From contig CAZBHS010000004.1 in the NCBI GenBank assembly GCA_964491915.1, positions 118,271-182,270 on the forward strand: a stretch of DNA of 64,000 nt, written 5' to 3'. Below, piece after piece: positions 1 to 9,136 of the stretch. The first letter of the stretch is position 1, and each line of letters starts with the position of its first letter. The notes beneath the pieces are model-generated. The model had not been told where the DNA came from, did no database searches, and saw only the letters and a program-made list of their open reading frames with translations. A program made the position numbers and the translations under genes. The DNA comes from JAHELQ01 sp964491915 (lineage in GTDB: Bacteria; Acidobacteriota; Aminicenantia; UBA2199).

Positions 1-2337
1 GTGGATTTTAATGTGCCGTTGAACGGGACGTTTGAGATAACGGACGACACTCGCATTGTTACCGCGGTTCCCACCATTCGCAAAATTTTGAGCGAAGGGG
101 CCGCGTTAATTATTTTAACCCACCTGGGGCGCCCGAAAGGGAAAGTCAACGGCGATATGTCGCTAAAGCACATTCTTCCCCATCTTTCCCGGGTGTTGGG
201 TCAAGATGTCCAATTCGCCCCCGATTGTATCGGCGATGAGGCGAAAGAAATGGCTTCGCGGCTGAAAAGCGGCGAAATTTTGTTATTGGAAAACCTTCGC
301 TTCCACCAGGAAGAAATGGATGGGGACGAGGATTTTGCCAGGCAATTGGCCGGTTTGGGCGATGTGTATGTAAATGACGCGTTCGGCACCGCGCACCGGG
401 CCCACGCCTCCACAGCGACCATCGCTAAATTCTTTCCCTATGACCGGATGTTCGGATATTTGGTGGAGAGTGAGATTCGTAACATCGACCGGGTGTTGAA
501 AACCGCGAAGCCGCCGTTTACCGCTATATTGGGCGGTTCGAAGGTATCCACCAAGATTCATATCATCGAGGCGTTGCTTCAGAAGGTGGATAATTTGATT
601 ATCGGCGGGGGCATTGTCTATACCTTTGTCAAAGCCATGGGGGGAAACATCGGCAACTCTATTGTGGAGGATAGCTTTATCGATGTGGCTCTGAAAGTGA
701 TTGAATCGGCTAAAAAAAATAACGTAAAACTTTATTTGCCCACAGATTGCGTTGTGGCGGACGGTTTTTCCAATGACGCCAACATCGAGCATTGCGAAAT
801 CGACAAGATCGAAGATGGTTGGTTGGGATTGGATATCGGTATCAAGTCCGCGGAAATGTTCGCCCGTGTTATCGAGGAGTCCAGCACTATATTATGGAAC
901 GGTCCGATGGGCGCTTTCGAGATGTCCCATTTTTCCATGGGCACGATGCGGGTGGCGCTATCTGTTGCCCGGGCCACCGACAAGGGCGCATTTTCGTTAA
1001 TCGGAGGGGGCGATTCAATCGCGGCGGTGAACAAATACAACCTGGGCCACAAAATGAGTTATATCTCCACCGCCGGCGGGGCGCTTCTGGAATATATCGA
1101 GGGTAAAAAACTTCCGTCGATTCGCGCCATCAAAGATACCTACTCTGTGGACGATTACAACTTCTACGGCAAACGGGCGTTGATGCGGGTGGATTTCAAC
1201 GTTCCGCTGGATAACTCCTTTCGCATCACCGACGATACCCGGATTGTCACCGCCATTCCCACCATTCGCAAGGTGTTGGCCGATGGAGGCTCCGTCGTGA
1301 TCCTTACGCATTTAGGTAGACCAAAAGGGGAACGCCGCGAAGATATGTCGCTCAAGCATATTGTTCCTCATTTGCAAAAATTGTTGGAGAGGGAGATCGT
1401 ATTCGTGGATGATTGTATCGGTGAAGAGGCCTCGCGGGTGACGAAAAATCTCGAACCCGGGCAGGTGGTGGTGTTGGAAAACCTCCGTTTCCATAAGGAA
1501 GAGATGACGGACGATCCGGTATTCGCGGGAAAATTGGCCCAATATGGAGATGTATATATAAATAACGCGTTTGGGACCGCGCACCGGGCCCACGCCTCCA
1601 CCTATTCGATCGCCCGCTTTTTCCCCAATGACAAGATGCTGGGGTATTTGGTGGAGAGCGAAATGAATCATATCGACAAGGTGCTCAACAAAGCGTTGCC
1701 GCCCTTTACCGCCATTTTGGGCGGATCCAAGGTATCCACCAAGATTCATATCATCGAGGCGTTGCTGCGCAAAGTGGACAATCTGATTATCGGCGGCGGC
1801 GTTGTGTTCACCTTTGTCAAGGCCATGGGCGGCGATGTGGGTTCGTCGTTGGTGGAAGAAGACTATCTGGATGTGGCGTTGCGGGTCGTGGATCTGGCGA
1901 AGAAAAACAATGTGAAATTGGTTTTGCCCTTTGATTGCGTCATCGCCGACAAGCTGGACAATGATGCCGCCATTGCCCATTGTGAAATTGACAAAATCAA
2001 AGCCGGCTGGATGGGACTCGATATCGGCATCAAATCCGCCGAACAAATGAGTAAAGTAATTGAGCGGTCCGGTTCTATTCTCTGGAACGGGCCGATGGGT
2101 CTGTTCGAGATGCCCCATTTCGCGATGGGTACTCTCAAGATCGCCATGGCGGTTTCCCGGGCAACGGACAGGGGCGCGTATTCGCTGATCGGCGGCGGAG
2201 ACACAATCGCGGCGGTGAACAAGTTCACCCTGGGGCACAAGATGAGCTATGTATCCACCGCAGGCGGAGCGTTGCTGGAGTATATCGAAGGAAAAGAACT
2301 TCCCAGCATCAAGGCCATCCGCCGCAAAGATTTTTGA
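1..2337 (+). CDS. pgk: Phosphoglycerate kinase, tandem fusion of two PGK units (5' end outside window)
   Basis: Phosphoglycerate kinase interconverts 1,3-bisphosphoglycerate + ADP and 3-phosphoglycerate + ATP in cytosolic glycolysis. Two full PGK units sit in one reading frame: about residues 1-388 and 389-778 of the visible part. Each unit has VDFNVPL (residues 1 and 397), HLGRPKG, ENLRFH, AHRAHAST, LGGSKVSTK (about 177 and 573), WNGPMG and the nucleotide loop GGGDS/GGGDT (about 336 and 732), so both look catalytically complete. A normal PGK is about 390-400 residues. Unit 1 ends with the usual family C terminus (EYIEGKKLPSIRAI) and unit 2 restarts with a usual N terminus, with no stop between them. 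About 18 N-terminal residues lie left of the window, so the GTG at base 1 is internal. An ABC transporter gene follows after 33 nt. The fusion itself is the oddity; it could act as a covalent dimer. Confidence 0.93.
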   Translation: MDFNVPLNGTFEITDDTRIVTAVPTIRKILSEGAALIILTHLGRPKGKVNGDMSLKHILPHLSRVLGQDVQFAPDCIGDEAKEMASRLKSGEILLLENLRFHQEEMDGDEDFARQLAGLGDVYVNDAFGTAHRAHASTATIAKFFPYDRMFGYLVESEIRNIDRVLKTAKPPFTAILGGSKVSTKIHIIEALLQKVDNLIIGGGIVYTFVKAMGGNIGNSIVEDSFIDVALKVIESAKKNNVKLYLPTDCVVADGFSNDANIEHCEIDKIEDGWLGLDIGIKSAEMFARVIEESSTILWNGPMGAFEMSHFSMGTMRVALSVARATDKGAFSLIGGGDSIAAVNKYNLGHKMSYISTAGGALLEYIEGKKLPSIRAIKDTYSVDDYNFYGKRALMRVDFNVPLDNSFRITDDTRIVTAIPTIRKVLADGGSVVILTHLGRPKGERREDMSLKHIVPHLQKLLEREIVFVDDCIGEEASRVTKNLEPGQVVVLENLRFHKEEMTDDPVFAGKLAQYGDVYINNAFGTAHRAHASTYSIARFFPNDKMLGYLVESEMNHIDKVLNKALPPFTAILGGSKVSTKIHIIEALLRKVDNLIIGGGVVFTFVKAMGGDVGSSLVEEDYLDVALRVVDLAKKNNVKLVLPFDCVIADKLDNDAAIAHCEIDKIKAGWMGLDIGIKSAEQMSKVIERSGSILWNGPMGLFEMPHFAMGTLKIAMAVSRATDRGAYSLIGGGDTIAAVNKFTLGHKMSYVSTAGGALLEYIEGKELPSIKAIRRKDF

Positions 2338-2370
2338 CAATGGCGATGGGAATGATTGGGGACATGCTAT

Positions 2371-3279
2371 ATGGGTAGCGTCATCGAGACCTCCTCGCTC
2401 ACCAAATATTACCCCGGCGGGGTGATTGGCGTCGCAGATTTATCGCTGTCGGTAAAGAGCGGCGAGATATATGGTTTTTTAGGCAGCAACGGCGCCGGCA
2501 AGACCACAACCATCCGCTTGCTCTTGAATTTGCTGTTCCCCGCTTCCGGGAGCGCGAAAATATTTGGGCTGGATGTGGTGAAGGGGCATCTGGATATCAG
2601 CCGGAGAATCGGCTATTTGCCAAGCGCGGTTCGTCCGTTCAAACATCTGAGCGGCGGTGATTTTCTGGATTATATGGGGTCGTTTTATCCTTCCGTAGAT
2701 GTGGACGTACGCAAGCGTCTGTTGGAGCGGTTCGAGTTTGGAGCGGAGGATTTGAAGCGGAAGGTCAAAGATTATTCCTCCGGTATGGCCCGGAAGATCG
2801 CCATCATCCAGGCTTTCCAGCACAATCCTGAATTGGTGGTGTTGGACGAGCCCACCGAAGGGTTGGATCCGGTGATGCAACACCGGTTTTATCAATTGCT
2901 TCGGGAATTCCGGCAAAACGGCGGTACCGTGTTTATCTCGTCCCATCATTTGCGGGAGGTGGAGAGGGTGTGCCAACGCGCCGCCATTATTCGCAACGGG
3001 AGGTTGGTGACGGTCGAAACAGTTCAGCATCTTCTGGAACGGATGGCGCCTATGATTTACGTTACGTTTAGCGAGCCTGTCCCAAAGGAACAACTGCTCG
3101 ACGAGGCCTGGGAGATCACCGAACTAAACGGGCGGGGGCTGACCGCCCGGCTTACCGGCGATATCAACCGGGTGGTGCGTTTGCTGGGGCGTTTTCAGTT
3201 GAAGAACCTGTCGTTGCCTTCCTTAAGTTTGGAAGATGTGTTTCTCAGCTATTACCGGGAGGAAAACAATGGGGGGTAA
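2371..3279 (+). CDS. ABC transporter ATP-binding protein (ABC-2 type exporter)
   Basis: ATPase subunit of an ABC-2 type exporter, about 302 residues. Visible motifs are Walker A in GSNGAGKTTT, the signature segment YSSGMARK and Walker B with the catalytic Glu in LVVLDEPTEGLDP, followed by an H-loop in ISSHHLREVE. The C-terminal 70 residues form the extra domain common in this subfamily. I chose ATG 2371, giving MGSVIETSSLTKYYPGG, over an in-frame TTG at 2356. A GGGGA stretch lies about 8 nt before the ATG. It overlaps the permease gene downstream by 11 nt, so the two are translationally coupled and form one transporter. The substrate cannot be told from sequence; position after pgk gives no clear hint. 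Confidence 0.93.
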   Translation: MGSVIETSSLTKYYPGGVIGVADLSLSVKSGEIYGFLGSNGAGKTTTIRLLLNLLFPASGSAKIFGLDVVKGHLDISRRIGYLPSAVRPFKHLSGGDFLDYMGSFYPSVDVDVRKRLLERFEFGAEDLKRKVKDYSSGMARKIAIIQAFQHNPELVVLDEPTEGLDPVMQHRFYQLLREFRQNGGTVFISSHHLREVERVCQRAAIIRNGRLVTVETVQHLLERMAPMIYVTFSEPVPKEQLLDEAWEITELNGRGLTARLTGDINRVVRLLGRFQLKNLSLPSLSLEDVFLSYYREENNGG

Positions 3280-4081
3280 TATCCATCTGAATCATTCGAT
3301 CAGGGCGTTGTGGAAGAAAACGATCCTGCTGGGGGTCGTTTTGTTCGTGTTTGAGCTCTTGTTTGTCTTGACGGCGCAATCGGCATCCATCAAAGCGGAT
3401 ATGGTAACGGATTTGGACCGTATGCCGCCGGTGGTGGAGAAGATGCTGGGCCAGGGATTCGGCGAAGTCATTCTGAAATATGGGATTCTGACCTTCGGTT
3501 TCATTCATCCCTTTACGTTTGTGCCGTTTATTCTTTTGATTTTTATCGCTATTTCCCAGATGTTGACATCCGATCTATCGAGCGGCGGCATCGGATTTTT
3601 GTTGAGCCGGCCGTTATCCAGACGACGGATTTTTTTCAATATGGGGGTCGTGATTTGGGCCGGTTTGGCGTTGCTCGCGTTTTTTTTGTTTTTGGCGCCC
3701 TATTTCGGAATTTTATTCTTCTTGAAGCAACCTCTGGCCGCGGCCCCATTCGTGAATCTGGCGGGCAATCTTTTTGTGATGATGTTACTGGTTTCCGGCT
3801 ATATCGCTGTATTCGCCGCCATCTCCGATTCCGGAAAGAAGCTCTTTACCTATTCCGGAGTGGTGATTCTTCTCTTCTACTTAATTGAATTGGCGGCGCC
3901 GCTTTGGAAACCGCTGGAATGGCTGGCGCCCGTCAATCCATTCTCTTACTACCGTCCCATTCCATTGCTGATGGGGCAACGGATCGAGGGGCTGACCGCC
4001 GCCTCCCTTGTGATGGCCAGCGCCGCACTATATATTATAGCCGCCCAATTATTTCACCGGCGCGATATCTCAAGTGGTTAG
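3269..4081 (+). CDS. ABC-2 type transporter permease
   Basis: Integral membrane partner of the preceding ATPase, 270 residues. It has about six hydrophobic segments: one near residues 17-38, then segments around 72-105, 128-155, 165-190, 197-215 and a last one before the C terminus. A large extracytoplasmic loop follows the first segment, the arrangement typical of ABC-2 permeases. The segment LLSRPLSRRRIFF resembles the cytoplasmic coupling region seen in this family. The ATG at 3269 has a GGAGG ribosome site 6 nt upstream and lies inside the end of the ATPase gene. The 3' end overlaps the end of the convergent PGK paralogue by 12 nt. Substrate unknown. Confidence 0.88.
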   Translation: MGGNIHLNHSIRALWKKTILLGVVLFVFELLFVLTAQSASIKADMVTDLDRMPPVVEKMLGQGFGEVILKYGILTFGFIHPFTFVPFILLIFIAISQMLTSDLSSGGIGFLLSRPLSRRRIFFNMGVVIWAGLALLAFFLFLAPYFGILFFLKQPLAAAPFVNLAGNLFVMMLLVSGYIAVFAAISDSGKKLFTYSGVVILLFYLIELAAPLWKPLEWLAPVNPFSYYRPIPLLMGQRIEGLTAASLVMASAALYIIAAQLFHRRDISSG

Positions 4082-5374
4082 TTTTTGGTTTGCCAACGCT
4101 TCGACCGGTTTAAGGCCCAATGGGGTTCCAGCTTCTATGGCTTTGAGAACCGCGCCGCCTCCGGTGAAAATATAGTACTTGGGGCTATCCAGAGCGGCGA
4201 TATAGAGTCCCGGGAGTAAACGCTTCAATTCCTGCATGGTGTCTCCGCCGCCGTATAGTTTAACCGCATCGGGATTTTGGTCTGTTATGCTGTCGAGGGC
4301 GATGGTACCTTCGTTGAAGTGCGGGGTGTAACCCATGACGGCATTGACAAAAATAGTGCGGGCGTTCATGAATATGGAGCGGACTGAGGATTCATCGAAT
4401 GATTCGGCCGCCACATCCAGCACGTAGTTTAATTGTTGGCCCGATTTGAGATCGCCGATATGGTGGGAGCGGTGTTTGCCGTCGATTTTGCCCTCGATGG
4501 TGTCGGATTCCACAATATATGGTAATTCAATGATTTTTCCCGGGAAGTCGTTGGCGAATGCAACGAATTGCTTGGCGGATTTCAGGTCTTCGGGAGAAAT
4601 ACCTTTGATGGAGATTCCGTATTTTGCGCATAAATAGGCATTGTAAATCACTCCGCCTAAAACCAGCGCGTCCGCTTTTTCCACCAGGGCGAACAGGGAC
4701 GCGATTTTGGTGTCGAATTTGGATCCCGCCACCACAGCCACAAAGGGAGATTCCGGATTGTAAATTCGTTGCAGATTGGCGATCTCTTTTTGCATCAAGA
4801 AACCGGCGTAGGAGGGTAGGTGTGCGGTGAGGCCGATGGTGGATGTGTGCGGTTGCCACGATCCGAACGCGTCGTTGACAAATATGTCCGCCAAACCCGC
4901 CAATTGATGCCCCAACCGGGCGGAAGTCTCTCCGCCGGATTCTTCGCCGGTAAACCATCTGGTGTTAGGCAGGTAGATTCCGTCGATCTTCCCCTGGTTC
5001 AGTTCTTTGAGCATGTGATTGATGGAGGTTTCGATGCCGGCGTATCCATGCTCCGGTTGGTGGTGAAAATCCGGCACCTTGAATGTGATATGCAATTTGT
5101 TCTGAAGGTAATCGACAATCGGTTGCACCGACGTATCACCGGAGATATTGATATGGCCGGTTTTTTTATTTCTTGGTCTCCCCACATGAGTCATCAAGAT
5201 CACCCGCCCGCCCCGGGCGTTTATATAATAAAGGGTGCCGATGGTGGCGTCGATCCGGTAAGGATCATGGATCAATCCCTTTTTTACCACGTTATGATCG
5301 ACCCTGACCAGGACGGTTTTACCCTTGAGGTCCGCGTCCTGAAGCAACGGATATTGAATGCTTTTAAATGTCAT
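4070..5374 (-). CDS. Divergent phosphoglycerate kinase paralogue
   Basis: A 434-residue PGK-fold protein clearly diverged from the two PGK units at bases 1-2337. Family landmarks are present: VRVDHN (normally VDFN), THVGRPR, NTRWFTGEE in place of ENLRFHKEE, NDAFG, AGSKFDTKI, YGGGDT and FTGGGAVLKAIEAG. The stretch after NDAFG reads SWQPHTST instead of TAHRAHAST, so the Arg that contacts the 3-phosphoglycerate phosphate in canonical PGKs appears lost. The WNGPMG region is also altered (NAVMGYTPHFNEG). The ATP-binding side therefore looks intact while the triose side is changed. The start has an AAGGAGT ribosome site (5381-5388 on the plus strand). It is divergent from gapA and convergent with the ABC permease. 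It may be a PGK of low activity or a kinase with a shifted substrate; I cannot decide which. Confidence 0.85.
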   Translation of the reverse strand: MTFKSIQYPLLQDADLKGKTVLVRVDHNVVKKGLIHDPYRIDATIGTLYYINARGGRVILMTHVGRPRNKKTGHINISGDTSVQPIVDYLQNKLHITFKVPDFHHQPEHGYAGIETSINHMLKELNQGKIDGIYLPNTRWFTGEESGGETSARLGHQLAGLADIFVNDAFGSWQPHTSTIGLTAHLPSYAGFLMQKEIANLQRIYNPESPFVAVVAGSKFDTKIASLFALVEKADALVLGGVIYNAYLCAKYGISIKGISPEDLKSAKQFVAFANDFPGKIIELPYIVESDTIEGKIDGKHRSHHIGDLKSGQQLNYVLDVAAESFDESSVRSIFMNARTIFVNAVMGYTPHFNEGTIALDSITDQNPDAVKLYGGGDTMQELKRLLPGLYIAALDSPKYYIFTGGGAVLKAIEAGTPLGLKPVEALANQKLTT

Positions 5375-5564
5375 GATGATTACTCCTTAATTGGTCGTGT
5401 AATCTCCCCGGAATTTATAACAGAATGTCGCGTGAAAATCAATGCGTATCGGATAAATCGATAGTGTGCACTTTATTGTTAAAATAGGAAAAAAAATGAC
5501 AAAATGGTTGCAAAGACCCTTGGACTATGTTAATTTTAATTTTCTTTGTTTGGAGGTATTTACA

Positions 5565-6572
5565 ATGAGTTTTAGAGTCGCTGTGAATGGGTTTGGGAGG
5601 ATAGGCAGGAATTTTCTGAGGACCAGTATCGATCAAGACCAATTTGAGATCGTGGCAATCAATGATATCACCTCTGCCGGCACTCTTGCCCATCTATTGA
5701 AATATGATAGCATCTTTGGGAAGTTTGAAAAAGATATTATTGTCTCAGAGGCGAATGCCAGCATTGTGGTGGATGGTAAAGAGATTAAAGTGTTTTCCGA
5801 ACGGGATCCTGAAAATCTTCCCTGGAAAGAATTGGGGATCGATTTAGTGGTTGAGGCCACCGGGATTTTCCGCAAACGGGATGACGCGTCGAAACATCTT
5901 AAAGCCGGAGCCCGGAAAGTCATCATTTCCGCCCCCGCTACTGATCCTGATATCACTATTGTGATGGGAGTTAATGATAGCCAGTATGATCATGAAAATC
6001 ACCACATTATTTCGAATGCCTCCTGCACAACCAATTGTGTCGCTCCCGTGGCCAAGGTATTGAACGACAATTTCAAAATTGTCAAGGGAAATATGACCAC
6101 GATTCATTCCTACACCAATGACCAACGAATCCTGGATCTTCCCCATAAAGACCTGCGTCGCGCCAGGGCCGCCGCCGTCAGCATGATTCCCACATCCACC
6201 GGAGCCGCAAAAGCGATTGGGCTGGTGATTCCTGAATTGTCCGGGAAAATAAGCGGTAGCGCTATTCGAGTCCCCACGCCGGATGTTTCATTGGTGGATT
6301 TGGTCGTCGCTCTGGAAAAGTCCACGGACGAAGACCAATTGAAGAGACTCTTCAAAGAGGCGTCCGAACATGAATTGAAAGGTGTGTTGGCATATACCGA
6401 GGAACCGCTGGTTTCATGCGACTTTATCGGAAATGACTTGTCGTCTATCGTTGACGGCCAATTTGTCACCGCTATCGGTGGAGATATGGTGAAGGTATTG
6501 GCCTGGTACGACAATGAATGGGGGTATTCCTGCAGGATCCGCGATCTAATCGTCAAGATCGCCGGTTTTTGA
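5565..6572 (+). CDS. gapA: Glyceraldehyde-3-phosphate dehydrogenase, type I
   Basis: NAD(P)-dependent glyceraldehyde-3-phosphate dehydrogenase, 335 residues, the usual length. It has the Rossmann motif NGFGRIGRNFLR at the N terminus, the catalytic cysteine in SNASCTTNC, the HSYTNDQ and RRARAAA segments, and WYDNEWGYSCR near the C terminus. I chose ATG 5565 because GGAGG lies 8 nt upstream and the protein then begins MSFRVAVNGFG as in the family. A longer in-frame start at 5466 would add an unsupported extension. It heads a probable operon gapA - small ORF - tpiA - secG. A weak extended -10 (TGTTAAAAT at 5477-5485) could be its promoter, without a clear -35. Confidence 0.96.
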   Translation: MSFRVAVNGFGRIGRNFLRTSIDQDQFEIVAINDITSAGTLAHLLKYDSIFGKFEKDIIVSEANASIVVDGKEIKVFSERDPENLPWKELGIDLVVEATGIFRKRDDASKHLKAGARKVIISAPATDPDITIVMGVNDSQYDHENHHIISNASCTTNCVAPVAKVLNDNFKIVKGNMTTIHSYTNDQRILDLPHKDLRRARAAAVSMIPTSTGAAKAIGLVIPELSGKISGSAIRVPTPDVSLVDLVVALEKSTDEDQLKRLFKEASEHELKGVLAYTEEPLVSCDFIGNDLSSIVDGQFVTAIGGDMVKVLAWYDNEWGYSCRIRDLIVKIAGF

Positions 6573-6574
6573 TA

Positions 6575-6763
6575 ATGGCGGATTATTCAACGAATAACCC
6601 GAAGAAACCTCTGGATCCCAAAGCCGCGCTGGTACTTGGCGGTAGGACTCCAACCAAAACCTTGCCGGATAGATGGACCTCGATATTGGGAAGAAAAAGA
6701 GGTTATCTCCAACGAATGGACCATATAGCCGAGAATCTGGAAGGTATGCAGGGGTATAATTAA
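6575..6763 (+). CDS. Small conserved-position protein of unknown function
   Basis: A 62-residue ORF whose ATG lies 2 nt after the gapA stop, so it would be translated by coupling; no separate ribosome site is visible. The protein begins MADYSTNNPKKPLDPKAAL and is basic and polar, with no membrane segment or cysteine. It contains no motif I recognise. It ends 17 nt before tpiA in the same direction. The ORF is short but lies exactly between two operon genes with minimal spacing, which favours a real gene. No function is proposed. Confidence 0.55.
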   Translation: MADYSTNNPKKPLDPKAALVLGGRTPTKTLPDRWTSILGRKRGYLQRMDHIAENLEGMQGYN

Positions 6764-6780
6764 AAACAAGATAGGTGATT

Positions 6781-7548
6781 ATGAGTAAAGAATTAATCAT
6801 AGCCGGAAATTGGAAGATGTATAAAACACCCGGCGAGAGCGTAGAATTTATCGAGGCTTTGGACAGGAAAGTCGTGGAAGCTAACGTTGAGGAGAATGTC
6901 GAGGTATTGGTGTTTCCTCCGTTCACATCGCTTTACGCAGTTCAGGGCGCGGCATCGCGAGTAAAGATCGGAGCCCAGAATATCGCATCCTATGAACAGG
7001 GCGCGTTCACCGGGGAGATTTCACCATTGATGCTAAAGGGGCTTGCGGATTATGTTTTAATTGGTCATTCGGAGCGCCGGCATATTTTTGGCGAAACCGA
7101 TTCCCAGATAAACCGGAAGGCGGTCATCGCCAAAAAGCATGGATTTACTCCAGTGGTGTGCATTGGTGAAACACTCGAAGAGAGGGAACAGGGGAAAACA
7201 ATGGAGAGGATCAATCAGCAATTGAACGACGGGCTGGCCGGTTTTCCCCCTGAAGAAGTCGTGGATATAGTCATCGCGTATGAACCGGTTTGGGCCATCG
7301 GCACCGGAAAAACCGCAACCCCTGAACAGGTTCAAGAGGTTCATGCCGCCATCCGTGATATTCTGAAAAAAAAGTCGCAGGATGCAAATAAAAATTTCAT
7401 CCTGTATGGAGGCTCCGTAAAGCCCGATAATAGCAGATCTTTGATGGAAAAGTCTGATGTAGACGGCGCGCTTGTGGGCGGAGCATCCTTGAAAATCGAA
7501 TCGTTTTTTGATATAATTACGAACTCAAGCAATCCCGTTCATCGGTAG
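6781..7548 (+). CDS. tpiA: Triosephosphate isomerase
   Basis: Interconverts dihydroxyacetone phosphate and glyceraldehyde 3-phosphate; cytosolic TIM-barrel enzyme of 255 residues, normal for the family. Catalytic residues are visible: Asn/Lys in AGNWKMYK, the His in IGHSERR and the Glu in AYEPVWAIGTG. Phosphate-binding loops are also present (YGGSVKPDN and GALVGGASL). I chose ATG 6781 (MSKELIIAGNWK) over an in-frame GTG at 6775, which is part of the AGGTG ribosome site. It belongs to the gapA - small ORF - tpiA - secG run. Its TAG stop overlaps the ribosome site of secG. Confidence 0.96.
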   Translation: MSKELIIAGNWKMYKTPGESVEFIEALDRKVVEANVEENVEVLVFPPFTSLYAVQGAASRVKIGAQNIASYEQGAFTGEISPLMLKGLADYVLIGHSERRHIFGETDSQINRKAVIAKKHGFTPVVCIGETLEEREQGKTMERINQQLNDGLAGFPPEEVVDIVIAYEPVWAIGTGKTATPEQVQEVHAAIRDILKKKSQDANKNFILYGGSVKPDNSRSLMEKSDVDGALVGGASLKIESFFDIITNSSNPVHR

Positions 7549-7557
7549 GAGGAAAAC

Positions 7558-7974
7558 TTGGAAGCTTTTGTTTTATTCGTGCATATTGTAGTATGCTTGA
7601 TGCTGATTATTGTCGTTCTTTTGCAAAGTGGAAAAAGCGCAGACCTGGCTGGCGCATTCGGCGGGTACGGAAGCCAATCCTCTTTTGGCCCCCGCGGCGG
7701 CGCTACTTTCTTGTCTAGACTTACAACAATCCTGGCTGTTTTGTTTATGGTATTGACTCTGTTATTGATGATTGTCGCCTCCAAGAAGAGTCACACACAA
7801 TCGGTAATGGGATCTGAACCTGCCAAGCAAGAACAGAAAGTCGATGAGACTGCCCAACCTGCTGCTGTCACCGAACAGGAAGGCGTTTCTACGACAGAAG
7901 ATAAAACGGCTGGCTCTGAGGAAACAAAAACCGAAGAGACCAAAACTGAAGATACATCAACGAAGGAACAGTAA
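7558..7974 (+). CDS. secG: Preprotein translocase subunit SecG
   Basis: Small inner-membrane subunit of the SecYEG protein-export channel, 138 residues. Two membrane helices are visible (about residues 2-22 and 54-74) joined by the family loop LLQSGKSADLAGAFGG and FGPRGGATFLSRLT. The start is TTG: an AGGAGG at 7547-7552 fixes it, with 5 nt spacing, and the protein then begins MEAFVLFVHIVV. The C-terminal 60 residues are an acidic, Glu/Thr/Lys-rich, low-complexity tail that is longer than in the E. coli protein. It is the last gene of the gapA-tpiA run and is followed 10 nt later by tRNA-Leu. A gapA/tpiA-secG neighbourhood is common in bacteria. Confidence 0.93.
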   Translation: MEAFVLFVHIVVCLMLIIVVLLQSGKSADLAGAFGGYGSQSSFGPRGGATFLSRLTTILAVLFMVLTLLLMIVASKKSHTQSVMGSEPAKQEQKVDETAQPAAVTEQEGVSTTEDKTAGSEETKTEETKTEDTSTKEQ

Positions 7975-7984
7975 AACTAAATGA

Positions 7985-8068
<84 letters not shown>

Positions 8069-8092
8069 ATTTTAAAAATATATAAACCTGCT

Positions 8093-8182
<90 letters not shown>

Positions 8183-8311
8183 TTGTTCACCCAAAAGACG
8201 TCCTCCCTTAAAATCCCCTTCACATTCTATAGTAACGGGATAGGTGTTTGTTAATATCAAGGGCTGTGTCGATAAAACCTTTTGCTGATTTTCCGAGCCT
8301 TGTTTTTTTTA

Positions 8312-8998
8312 CTATTGGTCGTCAACGCCGCCAAAGTTAAATGCAAAGAACCTTTTAACGCTAGCGGATTTTTTCCTTGCATCAATTGTGCGTAGCCCAG
8401 TTATAGGTAGGAGTTCCCGGTGCATAGATATGCCGCGGCTTTTTTTCAGGAACTCGAGGGCCGGCTCCAGGTAGTCCCGGTCCAATTCTTTGAGCCGTAG
8501 ATTTCTGAGTTCTTCCTGGTCAATTTTTTGAATTTGATTTCTCTTGATCCGGTAGATTTTATTGAGAGTGATCCCTAAAGAATATGCTGTGTCCTGGTTT
8601 TGGTAACCGGAGTTTCATGATTTATAAAAGTGGATCTTTGCATGTTCATAATCCTGAATCGCTAGATATCCCCATCCCAACGCATAATGCCCCGGCCCAT
8701 CTCCCAACTGAGAATTTTCAGCAAGGTTTCCGCCGCTGATGTATTGCATCGCGATGTAGGGTGTTTGATTGTATTCTCCCACTTCGTAAATGCGGCAAAT
8801 GTTCTCGTGTACTAGTTGTCCCTGGGATTGGGCTTCTTGCACAAAACGTTTTACTACGACGTCGGAATCACCTTTCACGAATTTCAATGCCACAAATCGT
8901 TTCAACTTAGGATCAAAAGCCTTGTACACCTTGCCCATACCGCCTTCAGCTATTTTTTCAATTACTTCGTACCGTTCCTATTGCGAAAAAGCTTCCAT
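8312..8998 (-). pseudogene. Decayed serine/threonine protein kinase-TPR protein
   Basis: One reading frame from ATG 8998 (a GGAG lies just upstream) to TAG at 8312-8314 is broken by two in-frame stops: TAG at 8978-8980 after six codons and TGA at 8615-8617. Between the first two stops it encodes a protein-kinase N-lobe: glycine loop AEGGMGKVYKA, ATP lysine in VALKFVK, and ENICRIYEVGEY..YIAMQYISGGNL. It then jumps straight to TPR-like sequence (GHYALGWGYLAIQDYEHAKIHF). The catalytic loop (HRD..N) and DFG segment are missing. After the TGA the frame stays open for about 100 codons (NQDTAYSLGITLNKIYR, then ALEFLKKS). This is the remnant of a Pkn-type kinase with a C-terminal repeat domain after internal deletion. 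It is not expected to be functional. The 129 bases between it and tRNA-Ser hold nothing I recognise. Confidence 0.75.
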
Positions 8999-9136
8999 AT
9001 TTATATCTCCATTGTACAATCAGCAATATTTTATCAGAAACGAAAAAAATATAAAACTCTGTTTACAAAAATGCGAATTTACGGCATAATTATTTATCAA
9101 TTTAGCGGAGAATTTGTACCTGAAGGAGGAAAACAT

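Noticed and set aside
1312..2340. 342-codon minus-strand frame over the PGK fusion
   Set aside because: Antisense shadow of the second PGK unit; composition is His/Gln/Arg-rich as typical for shadows.
5466..5564. Upstream in-frame start extending gapA by 33 residues
   Set aside because: The extension has no family similarity and the good GGAGG site supports ATG 5565.
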